DNA of 64,000 bases from an uncultured Porphyromonadaceae bacterium (GCA_949285425.1 CASEAJ010000097.1:39244-103243); one strand, 5' to 3'. Shown: positions 1 to 8,770, counted from the stretch's first letter. Notes: a model not told the origin generated them from the sequence alone. Made by a program: numbers and translations.

Positions 1-429
1 ATCCTCCTCAATTTACCCCTGGCACTGATTGGTGGTGTGTTTGCTCTGTGGTTGACGACCGGTGAAGTCAGCATTCCGGCCATCATCGGATTCATATCCC
101 TGTTCGGCATAGCAACCCGCAACGGCATGCTGCTCATCAGTCACTACAATACTTTGCGGGAAGAACAGCATTTGTCAGTGCGCGAAAGCATCATACAGGG
201 CTCGCTTGACCGCTTGAATCCGATATTGATGACAGCATTGTCGTCGGCGTTGGCACTCATTCCTCTTGCATTGAGGGGAGATTTGCCGGGCAATGAAATA
301 CAAAGTCCGATGGCCAAAGTCATTCTTGGAGGATTGCTCACATCCACATTCCTGAACGGATTTATCATCCCGATTGTTTATGAATGGTTGCACAAAGCAG
401 AAACGTGCAACAAGGATACAAACAACTGA
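1..429 (+). CDS. RND heavy-metal efflux pump (CusA/CzcA family), C-terminal fragment
   Basis: The window opens inside this gene; frame 1 is open from base 1 to the stop at 427-429, so about 142 C-terminal residues are seen. They carry the last transmembrane helices of an inner-membrane proton-driven RND transporter. The stretch containing GFISLFGIATRNGMLLISHY is typical of the heavy-metal (HME) branch rather than the drug branch. The TolC-type gene follows after 43 bp, as in cus/czc operons. The periplasmic adaptor gene is not between them or just downstream, so it should lie upstream or elsewhere. Metal specificity cannot be judged from this fragment. Confidence 0.9.
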   Translation: MLLNLPLALIGGVFALWLTTGEVSIPAIIGFISLFGIATRNGMLLISHYNTLREEQHLSVRESIIQGSLDRLNPILMTALSSALALIPLALRGDLPGNEIQSPMAKVILGGLLTSTFLNGFIIPIVYEWLHKAETCNKDTNN

Positions 430-472
430 TACATTTTATTTGTCTAACGGATTAATGACTCAACTGTAAAAA

Positions 473-1648
473 ATGAAAATATATTATATGCTGTTGCCGG
501 CCTGTTTGTCGTTGCCGGCAGTTGCGAATGCACAAAGCATCGATGAAGTGCTGCATTCAATAGAACAGAACAACAAAGCATTGCAAGCACTGCAAAGCAA
601 TAATGAAGCTGCCAAACTGGAGGCACGGACAACAAACAGTCTGGGCGATTTCTCCGTACAATACAGTCCTTTCTTCATGCCCGATGTGAACGGCATTTCC
701 AGTTCGGAACTGGTCGTTTCGCAAGGATTTGATTTTCCTACGCTGTATAGTGCCCGTCATAAATCGAACAAATTGAAAGAGGAAGCCATCGATTTGCAAT
801 ACCTGGCTTCGCGTCGGGATATGCTGTTGGAAGCAAAGAATTTGTGTCTTGACCTGATTCGTCTGAATAGGGAAAAGGAATTGCTTGACGAGCGTAAAAG
901 GAATGCGGACGAACTGCTGGTCTTTTTTGAAAAACGTTTGCAGGAAGGCGATGCATCGGTCATTGAGGTGAATAAAGTAAAAATGGAAAGAATGAATGTA
1001 CAGACCGAAGTCGCCCGGAATAATGCAGCCCATCGTACTGTTGTGCAATCATTGCTGGCCATGAATGGAAATTTGCCCTTGGAGTTGGGACTGACAAACT
1101 ATCCGGAGGTGAATCCCATTAAAGACTATGCCACTTTGCACGATCAGGTCATGTCTGTCGATGCAACTGTACGTGCAGCCGATGCAACCATGCGGGCCGC
1201 TGCCAAGGATGTAAACGTAAACAAGCAGAACTGGTTGCCCAAGTTAGAGGTCGGTTATCGCCGCAATACCAGTCTTCAGGAGGCAAGCAACGGTTTTCTG
1301 GCCGGAGTCTCATTGCCTCTGTTCTCAAACCGGAAACAAGTGAAAATAGCCCGGGCACAGTCTGTAAGCGCACAGTTGCAGTTGGATAATATCCGCCTGC
1401 AGGCAGAAGCCCGCATTCAGTCGCTGTTCAATGAAACCCAGCAACTGTATGAAGCCTTGCAGGCCTATGATATGGATTTGATGCGTTACACCTTGGACAT
1501 GTTGAAAGAGGCCGTGTTGGGCGGACAACTGTCCTCCATAGAGTATTATGTAGAAGTGGATGGTGTGTACCGGAACATGCAGGCTTATATGGAAGTGGAG
1601 AACCAGTATCAGAAAGTCATGGCAGAGATTTACAAGAATGAATTGTAA
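473..1648 (+). CDS. TolC-family outer-membrane efflux protein (CusC-like)
   Basis: 391 residues with a Sec signal peptide (about residues 1-20, cleavage near ANA-QS), followed by long amphipathic alpha-helical segments rich in Glu, Lys, Asn and Gln in two similar halves, the pattern of the outer-membrane channel of tripartite efflux pumps. It is somewhat shorter than many TolC proteins, mainly because the N-terminal strap is short. It follows the RND pump gene by 43 bp and is probably co-transcribed. A long inverted repeat starts 22 bp after the stop and could end the transcript. Family is clear; the exported substrate is inferred from the neighbour to be a metal ion. Confidence 0.9.
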   Translation: MKIYYMLLPACLSLPAVANAQSIDEVLHSIEQNNKALQALQSNNEAAKLEARTTNSLGDFSVQYSPFFMPDVNGISSSELVVSQGFDFPTLYSARHKSNKLKEEAIDLQYLASRRDMLLEAKNLCLDLIRLNREKELLDERKRNADELLVFFEKRLQEGDASVIEVNKVKMERMNVQTEVARNNAAHRTVVQSLLAMNGNLPLELGLTNYPEVNPIKDYATLHDQVMSVDATVRAADATMRAAAKDVNVNKQNWLPKLEVGYRRNTSLQEASNGFLAGVSLPLFSNRKQVKIARAQSVSAQLQLDNIRLQAEARIQSLFNETQQLYEALQAYDMDLMRYTLDMLKEAVLGGQLSSIEYYVEVDGVYRNMQAYMEVENQYQKVMAEIYKNEL

Positions 1649-1669
1649 AAAACGTTTTGACTGACGGGT

Positions 1670-1752
1670 TTTAACCCCAATCGGTCATTCGATTTTGCCG
1701 GTGTGACAAGTGCAACGACGGCCGAACGCTCGAATGACCGATTGGGGTTAAA
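1670..1752. repeat. 83-bp palindromic intergenic element with 23-bp perfect arms
   Basis: Arms at 1670-1692 and 1730-1752 are perfect reverse complements (core AACCCCAATCGGTCATTCGA) around a 37-bp loop. There is no T-tract of terminator type. A diverged relative lies at 6190-6286, sharing 20 of 23 bases of the right arm and 9 bases of the left tip, so this is a dispersed element (REP or MITE-like) rather than a simple terminator. Confidence 0.8.
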
Positions 1753-1793
1753 TGTCTCTGCCAAACCAAAATGGAGCGGCAGAGATTATTTCA

Positions 1794-2321
1794 TTACAAA
1801 TCCTTTCTGTAAAGCACATGTCTGCACAGAAAATGTTCTTCAGGCAACAAAGGATGGTTGAATTCTTTTATTTTTGTCATTTCCAGTTTTTGCATAATGT
1901 GTTCGGAAATGGCGTTCCACCTGCTTGTAAACGCATAAATTTCATGCAAGCCGAGTCTCTTTTTGGCATAATCCAGACAGGCGGAAGCCGCTTCGGTGGC
2001 ATAACCTTTTCCCCATTTGTCGAACTTCAGTCTCCAGCCAATCTCTATTCCCGGGGTAAAATCGGCTTCGAAAGGAATCTGTTGCATGCCGGTAAAGCCG
2101 ATAAACTCACCTTTCTTTTTGCTTTCCACGGCATAGAGTCCGAAACCATAATCCTTGAAATGCCGGTTTATCCGGTCAAACAACAATCGGGTGTCTTCAG
2201 CCGAAAGCGTTTGTGGGAAGTATTTCATTACATTTTCATCCTGATTCATCTCGATGAAAGGCTGCAAGTCTTCTTCTTTCCAGTCCCGCAAAATAAGTCG
2301 TGGAGTTTCAATGTAGTTCAT
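1794..2321 (-). CDS. GNAT N-acetyltransferase, RimJ/RimL type
   Basis: 175 residues with the GNAT fold typical of ribosomal-protein-type N-acetyltransferases: an N-terminal TPRLILRDW strand, the signature GIEIGWRLK and the acetyl-CoA pyrophosphate-binding loop KWGKGYATEAA near residues 102-112, then a helix and the C-terminal RHVLYRKDL strand. It uses acetyl-CoA to acetylate an amine, but the acceptor cannot be read from sequence. It stands alone on the minus strand, divergent from hisA. The gap between them holds a large 11-bp phased array. No partner gene suggests a pathway. Confidence 0.85.
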   Translation of the reverse strand: MNYIETPRLILRDWKEEDLQPFIEMNQDENVMKYFPQTLSAEDTRLLFDRINRHFKDYGFGLYAVESKKKGEFIGFTGMQQIPFEADFTPGIEIGWRLKFDKWGKGYATEAASACLDYAKKRLGLHEIYAFTSRWNAISEHIMQKLEMTKIKEFNHPLLPEEHFLCRHVLYRKDL

Positions 2322-2527
2322 AATTCATGAATTTTATGGAGTTAAGCTTGAAAAATCGGACCAGGCAATCCTTGACAATCCGGAGCCGTTTTCACTTCAA
2401 CTACAAAAATAATATAACCTGCATACAATAACAAACAAAATTTTCTTAAAATATCTTCGGAACCAATCCGTTTTTCACACATGCGGAGTGCATCATGGTT
2501 TTGCAGGCTTGCATTCCCTTTGCAACA

Positions 2528-2639
2528 AGCATAAATTCTACGACCCATAACTATGGGTTATATAACCCACAATAGTGAGTTGTATAACTCACAGTTATGG
2601 GTTGTACAACTCACTACTGTGGGTCGTAGAATTTATGCT
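2528..2639. repeat. Phased palindrome array 1 (four 14-bp dyads, 22-bp period)
   Basis: Four 14-bp dyads start at 2544, 2566, 2588 and 2610 (first CCCATAACTATGGG, last CTCACTACTGTGGG). They are separated by 8-bp spacers TTATATAA, TTGTATAA and TTGTACAA, two of which are perfect palindromes. Read as 11-mers, 2540-2627 is eight copies of about AYRACYCAYWR in alternating orientation. A 16-bp perfect inverted repeat (2528-2543 and 2624-2639, TCGTAGAATTTATGCT on the right) brackets the array. It occupies the 459-bp divergent gap between the GNAT gene and hisA; the rest of that gap shows no gene. Confidence 0.93.
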
Positions 2640-2744
2640 GTCGGAACAGGAAAACAACGCTGTCGGGAAGGGAAAAAGAAAACTCCCGGACAGGAAAATG
2701 TCTTTCAATCCCCACACATGCAGGCAAATTCCGTTTTTAATTTA

Positions 2745-2752
2745 TACTTTTG
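2745..2752 (+). promoter_or_regulatory. Bacteroidetes-type -7 box upstream of hisA
   Basis: TACTTTTG matches the TAnnTTTG -7 consensus, 29 bp before the hisA ATG. No clear TTG -33 element is seen at the expected distance, so this is a moderate call. Confidence 0.4.
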
Positions 2753-2780
2753 CAGAAAGATACAATACAACATACGTTAT

Positions 2781-3503
2781 ATGATAGAAATAATTCCGGC
2801 CATTGATATTATCGGTGGCAAATGCGTGCGGCTTTCACAGGGAGATTACAAGCAGAAAACGGTTTATGATGAAAATCCGCTTGAAATGGCCAAAAGGTTT
2901 GCCGATTCCGGCATCCGACGTTTGCATCTGGTCGATTTGGATGGAGCAAAGGCGCAACATATTGTCAATTATAATGTGTTGGAGAAAATAGCTTCCAAGA
3001 CAGATCTTGTCATCGATTTCGGAGGAGGCCTGAAATCGGATGATGACTTGCGTATTGCTTTTGAATGTGGTGCAAGTATGATTACCGGGGGCAGCATTGC
3101 GGTAAAAAATCCGGACTTGTTTTCGGGATGGATTGCACGTTATGGCGGCGAAAGAATCATTTTGGGCGCAGATGTGAAAGATGAAAAAATAGCCGTCGGC
3201 GGTTGGTTGGAAACAACCGACATTGATTTGTTTCCTTTCATTGCCGGATATCTTGGAAAGGGTATCAAAAAAGTGATTTGCACCGATGTCAGCAAAGATG
3301 GGATGCTCGCCGGTCCGGCACTCGGCTTATACCGGCGTATGTTGGAACAGCATCCCGATATGTATCTCATTGCCAGTGGGGGAGTCGGCTCTTTGGCTGA
3401 CATAGAAAGCCTGCAGACAGCCGGCGTGCAAGCAGTCATCATAGGAAAAGCCATATACGAAGGCAAGATAAAGACAAAGGACCTGTTGGCTTTTTTGCAC
3501 TGA
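2781..3503 (+). CDS. hisA: HisA, ProFAR isomerase of histidine synthesis
   Basis: 240 residues, the usual HisA length. It converts ProFAR to PRFAR in the cytoplasm, the fourth step of histidine biosynthesis. Seen directly: the N-terminal [15 protein letters not shown] with catalytic Asp9, the phosphate-binding segments FGGGLK and ITGGSIAV in the first half, LGADVKD with the second catalytic Asp131, and the C-terminal ASGGVGS plus [10 protein letters not shown] phosphate site, forming a (beta-alpha)8 barrel. The start is set by homology; the frame is open further upstream but that part is repeat sequence. hisF and hisIE are not adjacent, and hisH lies about 29 kb away, so the his genes are dispersed here. 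Confidence 0.95.
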   Translation: MIEIIPAIDIIGGKCVRLSQGDYKQKTVYDENPLEMAKRFADSGIRRLHLVDLDGAKAQHIVNYNVLEKIASKTDLVIDFGGGLKSDDDLRIAFECGASMITGGSIAVKNPDLFSGWIARYGGERIILGADVKDEKIAVGGWLETTDIDLFPFIAGYLGKGIKKVICTDVSKDGMLAGPALGLYRRMLEQHPDMYLIASGGVGSLADIESLQTAGVQAVIIGKAIYEGKIKTKDLLAFLH

Positions 3504-3710
3504 AAAACGTTCATTTTCATGCGGTCGGCATTCGTGCCGGTAAAAGGACTTGCCCAAAAAGACCGCACAGACGGTAAAAATAGGGGAGTCCGGAAACGTT
3601 AATTTGAAAAATAAGGGCTATATTTGCCTGCCTTTAAGAGTACAGGCATCCGAAAGGTTTTTTGGATGAAAAATGTATAGTAGAATCTTTAAACGCAAAC
3701 AGATTATTTT

Positions 3711-4208
3711 ATGTTAAAAGAAATTTTGTCAATTGGTGGAAAACCAGGACTTTTCAAATTGGTATCTCAAGCGAGAAACATGTTGATTGTAGAATCGTTG
3801 ACAGATGGTAAACGTCTGCCCGCATATTCACGTGATAAAGTGGTTTCATTGGGTGATATCGCCATTTTTACCGAAACGGGAGAAGTGCCGTTGAGGGAGG
3901 TGCTCAACAACATATTGACTAAAGAGAACGGAAATAAAGCCTCTATCGATCCGAAATCAGACAATGATGTGCTGCGCGGTTACATGGCAGAAATACTTCC
4001 TGAATTCGATAGGGACCGTGTATATCCGAGCGATATACGTAAAATCCTGTCGTGGTATAACCTGTTGGTCAAGAACAATATGACCGACTTTTCAGCACCG
4101 GAAGAAAAGAAGGAAGAACAAGTTGAACCGGAACCGGTAAAAGAAGAGAAAGCGGAAGAGGTAAAAGCTCCCCGCAAAAAAACGGCTAAGGCCAAGAAAG
4201 CGGAATAA
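3711..4208 (+). CDS. DUF5606 family protein
   Basis: 165 residues. The first about 130 (MLKEILSIGGKPGLFKLVSQ onward, with LPAYSRDKVVSLGDIAIFT) match the Bacteroidetes-restricted DUF5606 family as I recall it: a small N-terminal beta domain followed by a helical region with YPSDIRKILSWYNLL. The last about 30 residues are a low-complexity Glu/Lys/Ala tail ending in a basic KKTAKAKKAE segment, suggesting a flexible, possibly nucleic-acid-binding end. Function is unknown. It is followed after 14 bp by the NIF3-like gene and is probably the first gene of that run. A candidate -7 box TATATTTG lies at 3619-3626. Confidence 0.85.
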   Translation: MLKEILSIGGKPGLFKLVSQARNMLIVESLTDGKRLPAYSRDKVVSLGDIAIFTETGEVPLREVLNNILTKENGNKASIDPKSDNDVLRGYMAEILPEFDRDRVYPSDIRKILSWYNLLVKNNMTDFSAPEEKKEEQVEPEPVKEEKAEEVKAPRKKTAKAKKAE

Positions 4209-4222
4209 AACATTTTTTTCTT

Positions 4223-5320
4223 ATGGTAACAGTACAGTCCATTTGTAACCTGATTGAAGATGTTGCACCTCTTGCCTTGCAGGAGGATTATGATAATGCA
4301 GGCATGCAGTTGGGAAATGTGCAGATGGAAGTACATGGCATACTGCTTTGTATTGACATAACCGAAGAAGTGTTGGATGAGGCGATTGGGAAAGGATGCA
4401 ACTTGATAATATCGCATCATCCTCTTATATTCAGAGGTTTGAAACGCTTGACCGGCCAAGACGAGGTACAACGCTGTGTAGTCAAAGCGATAAAAAATGA
4501 TATTGCCATTTATTCGGCCCATACCAACCTGGACAATGTTCTGCAGGGAGTAAATGGAAAAATAGCAGAAAAAATTGGACTGACGAACATACGTGCCTTG
4601 CAACCCAGGCAGCATGTGTTGCTCAAGTTGGTTACATACGTTCCTACAGAATACGCAGAACGTGTACGTTCTGCGTTGTTCTGTGCAGGTGCCGGCAACA
4701 TTGGCAATTATGATGCCTGCAGCTATAACGTGAATGGAATCGGGACCTTCCGTCCGGGCGTCAACACCCATCCGTTTGTTGGGGAGCAAGGCAAGATGCA
4801 CCGTGAAAACGAAACAAGAGTGGAGGTGGTTCTTCCTGAATATGCAAGGTGGAAGGTTGTAAATGCTTTACTGTCGGTTCATCCATACGAAGAACCTGCA
4901 TTCGATTTGATTCCTTTGCTCAACGAATGGGAACAAGTTGGCAGTGGAATAGTGGGAGAGTTGCCTGCAACCGAAGCTGAAGAAGCTTTTTTGTTGCGTT
5001 TGAAAGAAGTTTTTGGTTTGCAAGTGATTCGCCACACCCGTCTGCTTGGAAAAGATATCAGGCGTGTGGCGGTTTGTGGCGGGGCAGGCAGTGCATTTTT
5101 ACGTGATGCCCTGCGTGTCCAAGCAGATGTCTTTATTTCCGGCGATTTCAAGTATCATGAGTTTTTTGCGGCAGAAAGCAAAATCCTGATAGCTGATATA
5201 GGACATTATGAAAGCGAGCAGTTCACAAAAGATATTTTTTATGAGATAATTAGAAAAAAATTACATAACTTTGCAATCCAAATTTCGGATATTAGAACAA
5301 ATCCTATAAACTATTTGTAA
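4223..5320 (+). CDS. NIF3-like dinuclear metal centre protein (DUF34)
   Basis: 365 residues, the long bacterial form of the NIF3/YbgI family. Metal-ligand motifs seen: IISHHPLIFRG (His pair), SAHTNLDNV and the C-terminal DIGHYESEQ. Between the two halves is the PII/CutA-like insertion (about residues 130-235, with CAGAGNIGNYDACSYN), typical of long members. The family forms toroidal hexamers with a two-metal site. A GTP cyclohydrolase I type 2 label is common in databases, but the function is not established. It lies between the DUF5606 gene and the zinc-ribbon gene (3-bp gap), an order I recall from other Bacteroidales. Confidence 0.9.
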   Translation: MVTVQSICNLIEDVAPLALQEDYDNAGMQLGNVQMEVHGILLCIDITEEVLDEAIGKGCNLIISHHPLIFRGLKRLTGQDEVQRCVVKAIKNDIAIYSAHTNLDNVLQGVNGKIAEKIGLTNIRALQPRQHVLLKLVTYVPTEYAERVRSALFCAGAGNIGNYDACSYNVNGIGTFRPGVNTHPFVGEQGKMHRENETRVEVVLPEYARWKVVNALLSVHPYEEPAFDLIPLLNEWEQVGSGIVGELPATEAEEAFLLRLKEVFGLQVIRHTRLLGKDIRRVAVCGGAGSAFLRDALRVQADVFISGDFKYHEFFAAESKILIADIGHYESEQFTKDIFYEIIRKKLHNFAIQISDIRTNPINYL

Positions 5321-5323
5321 TCA

Positions 5324-6091
5324 ATGGCTACAAAAACAAAAGTAGAAAAAGAAGTTACTGTAGAAGAAAAGCTGAAATCGCTTTATGAACTTCAGAAAGT
5401 AGTTTCAAAGATAGATGAAATCAAAATATTGCGTGGAGAACTTCCCCTCGAAGTGCAAGATTTGGAAGATGAAATTGTTGGTCTGAATACTCGTTTGGAG
5501 AATATAGATGCAGAAATAGAAGCTATAAAGGCAACTATTTCCAATAAAAAACTTGAAATAGAAGATTCGAAGGCAAAAATTGCGAAATACAAAGAGCAAC
5601 AAGAAAACGTTCGCAACAATCGGGAATACGATAACTTGTCCAAAGAAATAGAATTTCAGGAATTGGAAATTGAGTTGAGCGAAAAACGTATTCGTGAAGC
5701 TACTGCTGCCAGAGAAAACAAGATTGCAGAGAAGGAAAGTACTGTTGCACACCTTGCTGAACGTAAGTTGGATTTGGAACAGAAAAGGACTGAACTGAAT
5801 GAGATTGTCGCTGAAACAAAACAGGAAGAGGAAAGACTGCGCGAAAGTGCAAAAGAAATAGAAGAACGTATAGAAGAACGTTTGCTCACCGCCTTTAAAC
5901 GAATCCGTAAAAATGCCCGTAATGGCTTGGCTGTTGTTTATGTGCAGCGTGATGCTTGCGGAGGATGTTTCAATAAGATTCCGGCACAGCGTCAGTTGGA
6001 CATTCGTTCACGCAAAAAAATCATTGTTTGCGAATATTGTGGACGTATTTTGGTTGACCGCGATATAGCTGGAGTAGGAACAGAGGGATAA
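5324..6091 (+). CDS. Coiled-coil zinc-ribbon protein (CT398/DUF164 type)
   Basis: 255 residues. Residues about 10-195 are a long Glu/Lys/Ile-rich coiled-coil hairpin. The C-terminus is a C4 zinc ribbon: CGGC at 212-215 and CEYCG at 236-240, with the linker KIPAQRQLDIR typical of the family. Members are cytoplasmic proteins of unclear role, commonly encoded beside NIF3-like genes; here the gap is 3 bp, so co-transcription is near certain. A Rho-independent terminator lies 24 bp downstream, ending this transcription unit. The family assignment is firm, the function is not. Confidence 0.88.
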   Translation: MATKTKVEKEVTVEEKLKSLYELQKVVSKIDEIKILRGELPLEVQDLEDEIVGLNTRLENIDAEIEAIKATISNKKLEIEDSKAKIAKYKEQQENVRNNREYDNLSKEIEFQELEIELSEKRIREATAARENKIAEKESTVAHLAERKLDLEQKRTELNEIVAETKQEEERLRESAKEIEERIEERLLTAFKRIRKNARNGLAVVYVQRDACGGCFNKIPAQRQLDIRSRKKIIVCEYCGRILVDRDIAGVGTEG

Positions 6092-6114
6092 TCAAATTTT
6101 ATTCATGAAATATG

Positions 6115-6150
6115 AAAGGAAGCTGAGCACGGCTTCCTTTTTTTGTTTTT
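6115..6150 (+). terminator. Rho-independent terminator after the zinc-ribbon gene
   Basis: A 9-bp perfect stem (AAAGGAAGC at 6115-6123 with GCTTCCTTT at 6132-6140) around an 8-nt loop is followed by a T-rich tract. It closes the DUF5606-NIF3-zinc-ribbon unit. Confidence 0.85.
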
Positions 6151-6189
6151 ACCTCGGAATAAAATATTAGCTAACGGATGCAAGTTCCA

Positions 6190-6286
6190 TGAACCCCAAT
6201 GTAGTTGAAATTATACAGTCGGTGGCAAGGCCTCGTCAGAAAAGCAAAAAACAATGCAAAATCCAATGACTGATTTGGGTTAAATA
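6190..6286. repeat. Diverged copy of the 1670-1752 palindromic element
   Basis: The left tip AACCCCAAT (6192-6200) and the right arm CCAATGACTGATTTGGGTTA (from 6264) correspond to the arms of the element at 1670-1752; the right arm matches at 20 of 23 bases. The centre has diverged and most of its own symmetry is lost. It accounts for part of the 415-bp gap between the zinc-ribbon gene and the phosphatase; nothing else is recognisable there. Confidence 0.6.
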
Positions 6287-6506
6287 ACTAATTTTGCTCT
6301 GCAGGAATAAGGAAATTCTTTCCAAGACAAAAGAGAAACGTTATGCAAAATTTTTGAGCTTACAAACTAAAGAGTCTTTCAAGTTTGATGCAAGAGAATA
6401 GCATTGTGCTTCTCACTTATAGAGCAATAAGTTCATTCACAAATAGTTGGCGTTGTATTATCTGCGTCAAATGGAAATACGCTGTTAAATTAAATGTATA
6501 AATAAA

Positions 6507-7259
6507 ATGAATATACAACATATAATCAACTTGGTCAGAGAAACTAAAGAGATAATCACAAATAGGGAGTTGGCAGCTCAGGTGAAAGAAAAAGGAGTTG
6601 CCGATTATGTTACGCAGGTGGACATTGCTGTGCAAAATTTTATGAGAAGGTCACTATATACACTTGCACCTGATATACAGTTTCTCGGAGAGGAAACCGG
6701 TTTACAACAGATGTCAGCAGACTGTTACTGGATTCTTGACCCCGTTGACGGCACTACCAACCTCATGCACAACTATCAGCATAGCGTGGTTTCGTTGGCC
6801 CTTTGCCGTCAAAAAGAGATTGTGTTGGGTATAGTCTACGATCCTTTTCATGATGAACTTTTTTCTGCCGTCAAAGGTGAAGGAAGTTTTTTAAATGGTC
6901 AATCCATACATGTTTCTGCCACCCCCAAACTATCGGAAACCATAATAGGTATCGGTACTGCTAAAAGAGAATTGGCGAAAGAAAATTTCACCCGATTTCT
7001 CAAAGTTTACGAAAACTCCCAAGATGTCCGAAGACTTGGCTCTGCTGCCTTGGAATTGGCTTATACCGCATGTGGCAGACAAGGTGGACATTTCGAGATA
7101 TATTTGAACCCGTGGGACTACGCGGCAGGGATGCTTCTGGTACAAGAGGCTGGAGGAAAAATGACCGACTGGAATGGAAATGTACTTGATCCGGCTCAAG
7201 GATGCCAAGTAATCGCTACAAACGGACTGGTTCATGAAGAATTATTAAAATTGTTATAG
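6507..7259 (+). CDS. Inositol monophosphatase family phosphatase
   Basis: 250 residues with the Mg2+-dependent sugar-phosphatase signature: GEETG (Glu62, Glu63), DPVDGTTN (Asp78, Asp81) and the C-terminal WDYAAGMLLVQEAGG with the third metal Asp. The family includes SuhB, CysQ and archaeal-type fructose-bisphosphatases, all acting in the cytoplasm on phosphorylated small molecules. The length suits SuhB-like enzymes, but the substrate cannot be decided from the motifs. It stands alone, with a diverged repeat upstream and a long gene-free stretch downstream. The ATG at 6507 directly precedes the conserved N-terminal helix. Confidence 0.88.
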   Translation: MNIQHIINLVRETKEIITNRELAAQVKEKGVADYVTQVDIAVQNFMRRSLYTLAPDIQFLGEETGLQQMSADCYWILDPVDGTTNLMHNYQHSVVSLALCRQKEIVLGIVYDPFHDELFSAVKGEGSFLNGQSIHVSATPKLSETIIGIGTAKRELAKENFTRFLKVYENSQDVRRLGSAALELAYTACGRQGGHFEIYLNPWDYAAGMLLVQEAGGKMTDWNGNVLDPAQGCQVIATNGLVHEELLKLL

Positions 7260-8076
7260 GCGAGATACCCCCAGTCATATAAGCTATTCGGTTACCCGCT
7301 AGTATATTTATTACATGCCACAGGCATGTTCCTACGTTATTACCGCACCTATTACTTCCAAGAGTTGTTTTTATTCGCAGGATAGTTACCTTATTCTTGC
7401 GGTGGGCGTTTTTGGGACCTATTTCCCAAAAAATCTGTAAAAAGCAAATTTTACGGCAAAGAAAGTTGCGTAGCCTAATTCTCAAAAGTATTTTACAAAA
7501 ATAAAATTATCCGAAAAACACATCGGTTTTACAAAAGTAATAAGTATTGTTTTGTTTCATATTGTCAATTTACCAAACAATTCGAAAGTGGTCTGTTATG
7601 TAATTTGCAATTGTATAGTCAGAAAATCAGTTGTAAAACAAAAAATAAAAATCGCCATATTTTATAATATAACAATCTATCATCTAGTTAATTAACATAA
7701 AAATATAAATTATCACTTTATATGTGTTGTACAAAGGTCAATAAAATACCCACAAACTGGAAAATTTGTTTACTTAATAGCTTTAATTTGTTGATTTTTA
7801 GTAGAATTATGGATTGAATATAAACAATTACTTTAAGTATATTCTTCGGATATATAAATGACTGTAAGAATGTGATATATTTGATTATTATGCAATACTA
7901 ACCGATTTAATCTTTATCAACAAATGTATTAACTGTTTACAAATGTGTATTTATTGATTTTTACAAAATACAACTTTACAATGTTGTGAGTTTACAGAAT
8001 GAATTTTATTTTATGAAAAATTATTTTTACTTTTGTGTTTTAGTAAAATCTATTTTCAATCAATGCCATTTCACAT
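7260..8076. other. 817-bp gene-free region; 7260-7480 looks structured
   Basis: No convincing ORF on either strand. From about 7490 it is very AT-rich. In 7260-7480 composition is more balanced and several short hairpins can be drawn: ACATGCC with GGCATGT near 7314-7330, TTGGGA with TCCCAA near 7409-7427, and a GTAA-capped CGG/CCG stem near 7290. On the minus strand the box TACTTTTG (7483-7490) faces this segment. A non-coding RNA is possible but not shown. A -7 box TACTTTTG (8028-8035) precedes the XRE gene on the plus strand. Confidence 0.5.
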
Positions 8077-8553
8077 ATGGAAGAAGAAAAAGTAAGAATA
8101 GAAAGGCTCATGCAGGAAGAGAATCTGAATGCCAGTCAGTTTGCTGCTAAAACCGGCATTCAAATTTCGACTTTATCACATATTTTGAGTGGACGTAATA
8201 AGGGAATGAGTGCAACTGTTATGAAACAGATATTGCAAAGTTTTCCTTCTATCAGTTCTGATTGGCTTATTTTGGGTACTGGGCCTATGTATCGCCAAAT
8301 ATCGCATTCTCAGAGCCGGGATTTGTTCTCTAATTTAGATGAAACGGATTGTTATTCAACAGTATATAACTCCGAAATACCTAAAAAAAATGATCAGGAA
8401 AAAGAATCAAACCAGAAAATAAAGGAGTCGTTTATAGAGAATCGGCCGACTTTGCCCCCTATTGTCCCTATTGTGGAAAAACCTCCCAGGAAAATAAAGA
8501 AAATCATCGTTTATTTTGATGACAATTCTTTTCAAGAATTCAGTGAGGATTAG
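8077..8553 (+). CDS. XRE-family helix-turn-helix regulator
   Basis: 158 residues. Residues about 5-70 form an HTH domain (LNASQFAAKTGIQISTLSHI as the HTH core, then a long fourth helix and the SSDWLILGTGPMY motif common in Bacteroidetes XRE proteins). The C-terminal half is charged and probably flexible, with a Pro-rich stretch and a final short beta-like segment KKIIVYFDDNSFQEF. It should bind DNA as a dimer. There is no phage or toxin gene next to it, so the target is unknown; autoregulation is possible given the very long AT-rich upstream region. Start at ATG 8077 is the only one fitting the domain. Confidence 0.85.
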   Translation: MEEEKVRIERLMQEENLNASQFAAKTGIQISTLSHILSGRNKGMSATVMKQILQSFPSISSDWLILGTGPMYRQISHSQSRDLFSNLDETDCYSTVYNSEIPKKNDQEKESNQKIKESFIENRPTLPPIVPIVEKPPRKIKKIIVYFDDNSFQEFSED

Positions 8554-8700
8554 GGTGACAACTACAGCCACCAGCATGACAACATCAGACAAAAGTCTCT
8601 CCGCATTGCTTCCCTCTGAAAGAAATAAGGTTTAGGGCAACGATCATTGTTGGGGAGTGCTTGCAAACTATATACAAACCAGTCAAACACACATGTCGTA

Positions 8701-8729
8701 TTGATTTTTCGATATATTTATTAACTTTG
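8701..8729 (+). promoter_or_regulatory. Promoter of pyrK-pyrD
   Basis: TTG at 8701-8703 and TAACTTTG at 8722-8729 are separated by 18 bp, a close match to the Bacteroidetes -33/-7 consensus, and lie 41 bp before the pyrK ATG. Confidence 0.6.
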
Positions 8730-8770
8730 CACGCACGAAACCGATTGATTTTTTAGTTTTGAATCATATT

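Noticed and set aside
1752..2330. 192-codon plus-strand frame over the GNAT gene
   Set aside because: Antisense to a protein with a complete acetyl-CoA-binding motif; its own translation shows no family features.
2553..2780. N-terminal extension of hisA
   Set aside because: It translates the palindrome array and untranslated sequence; HisA homology and normal length begin at 2781.
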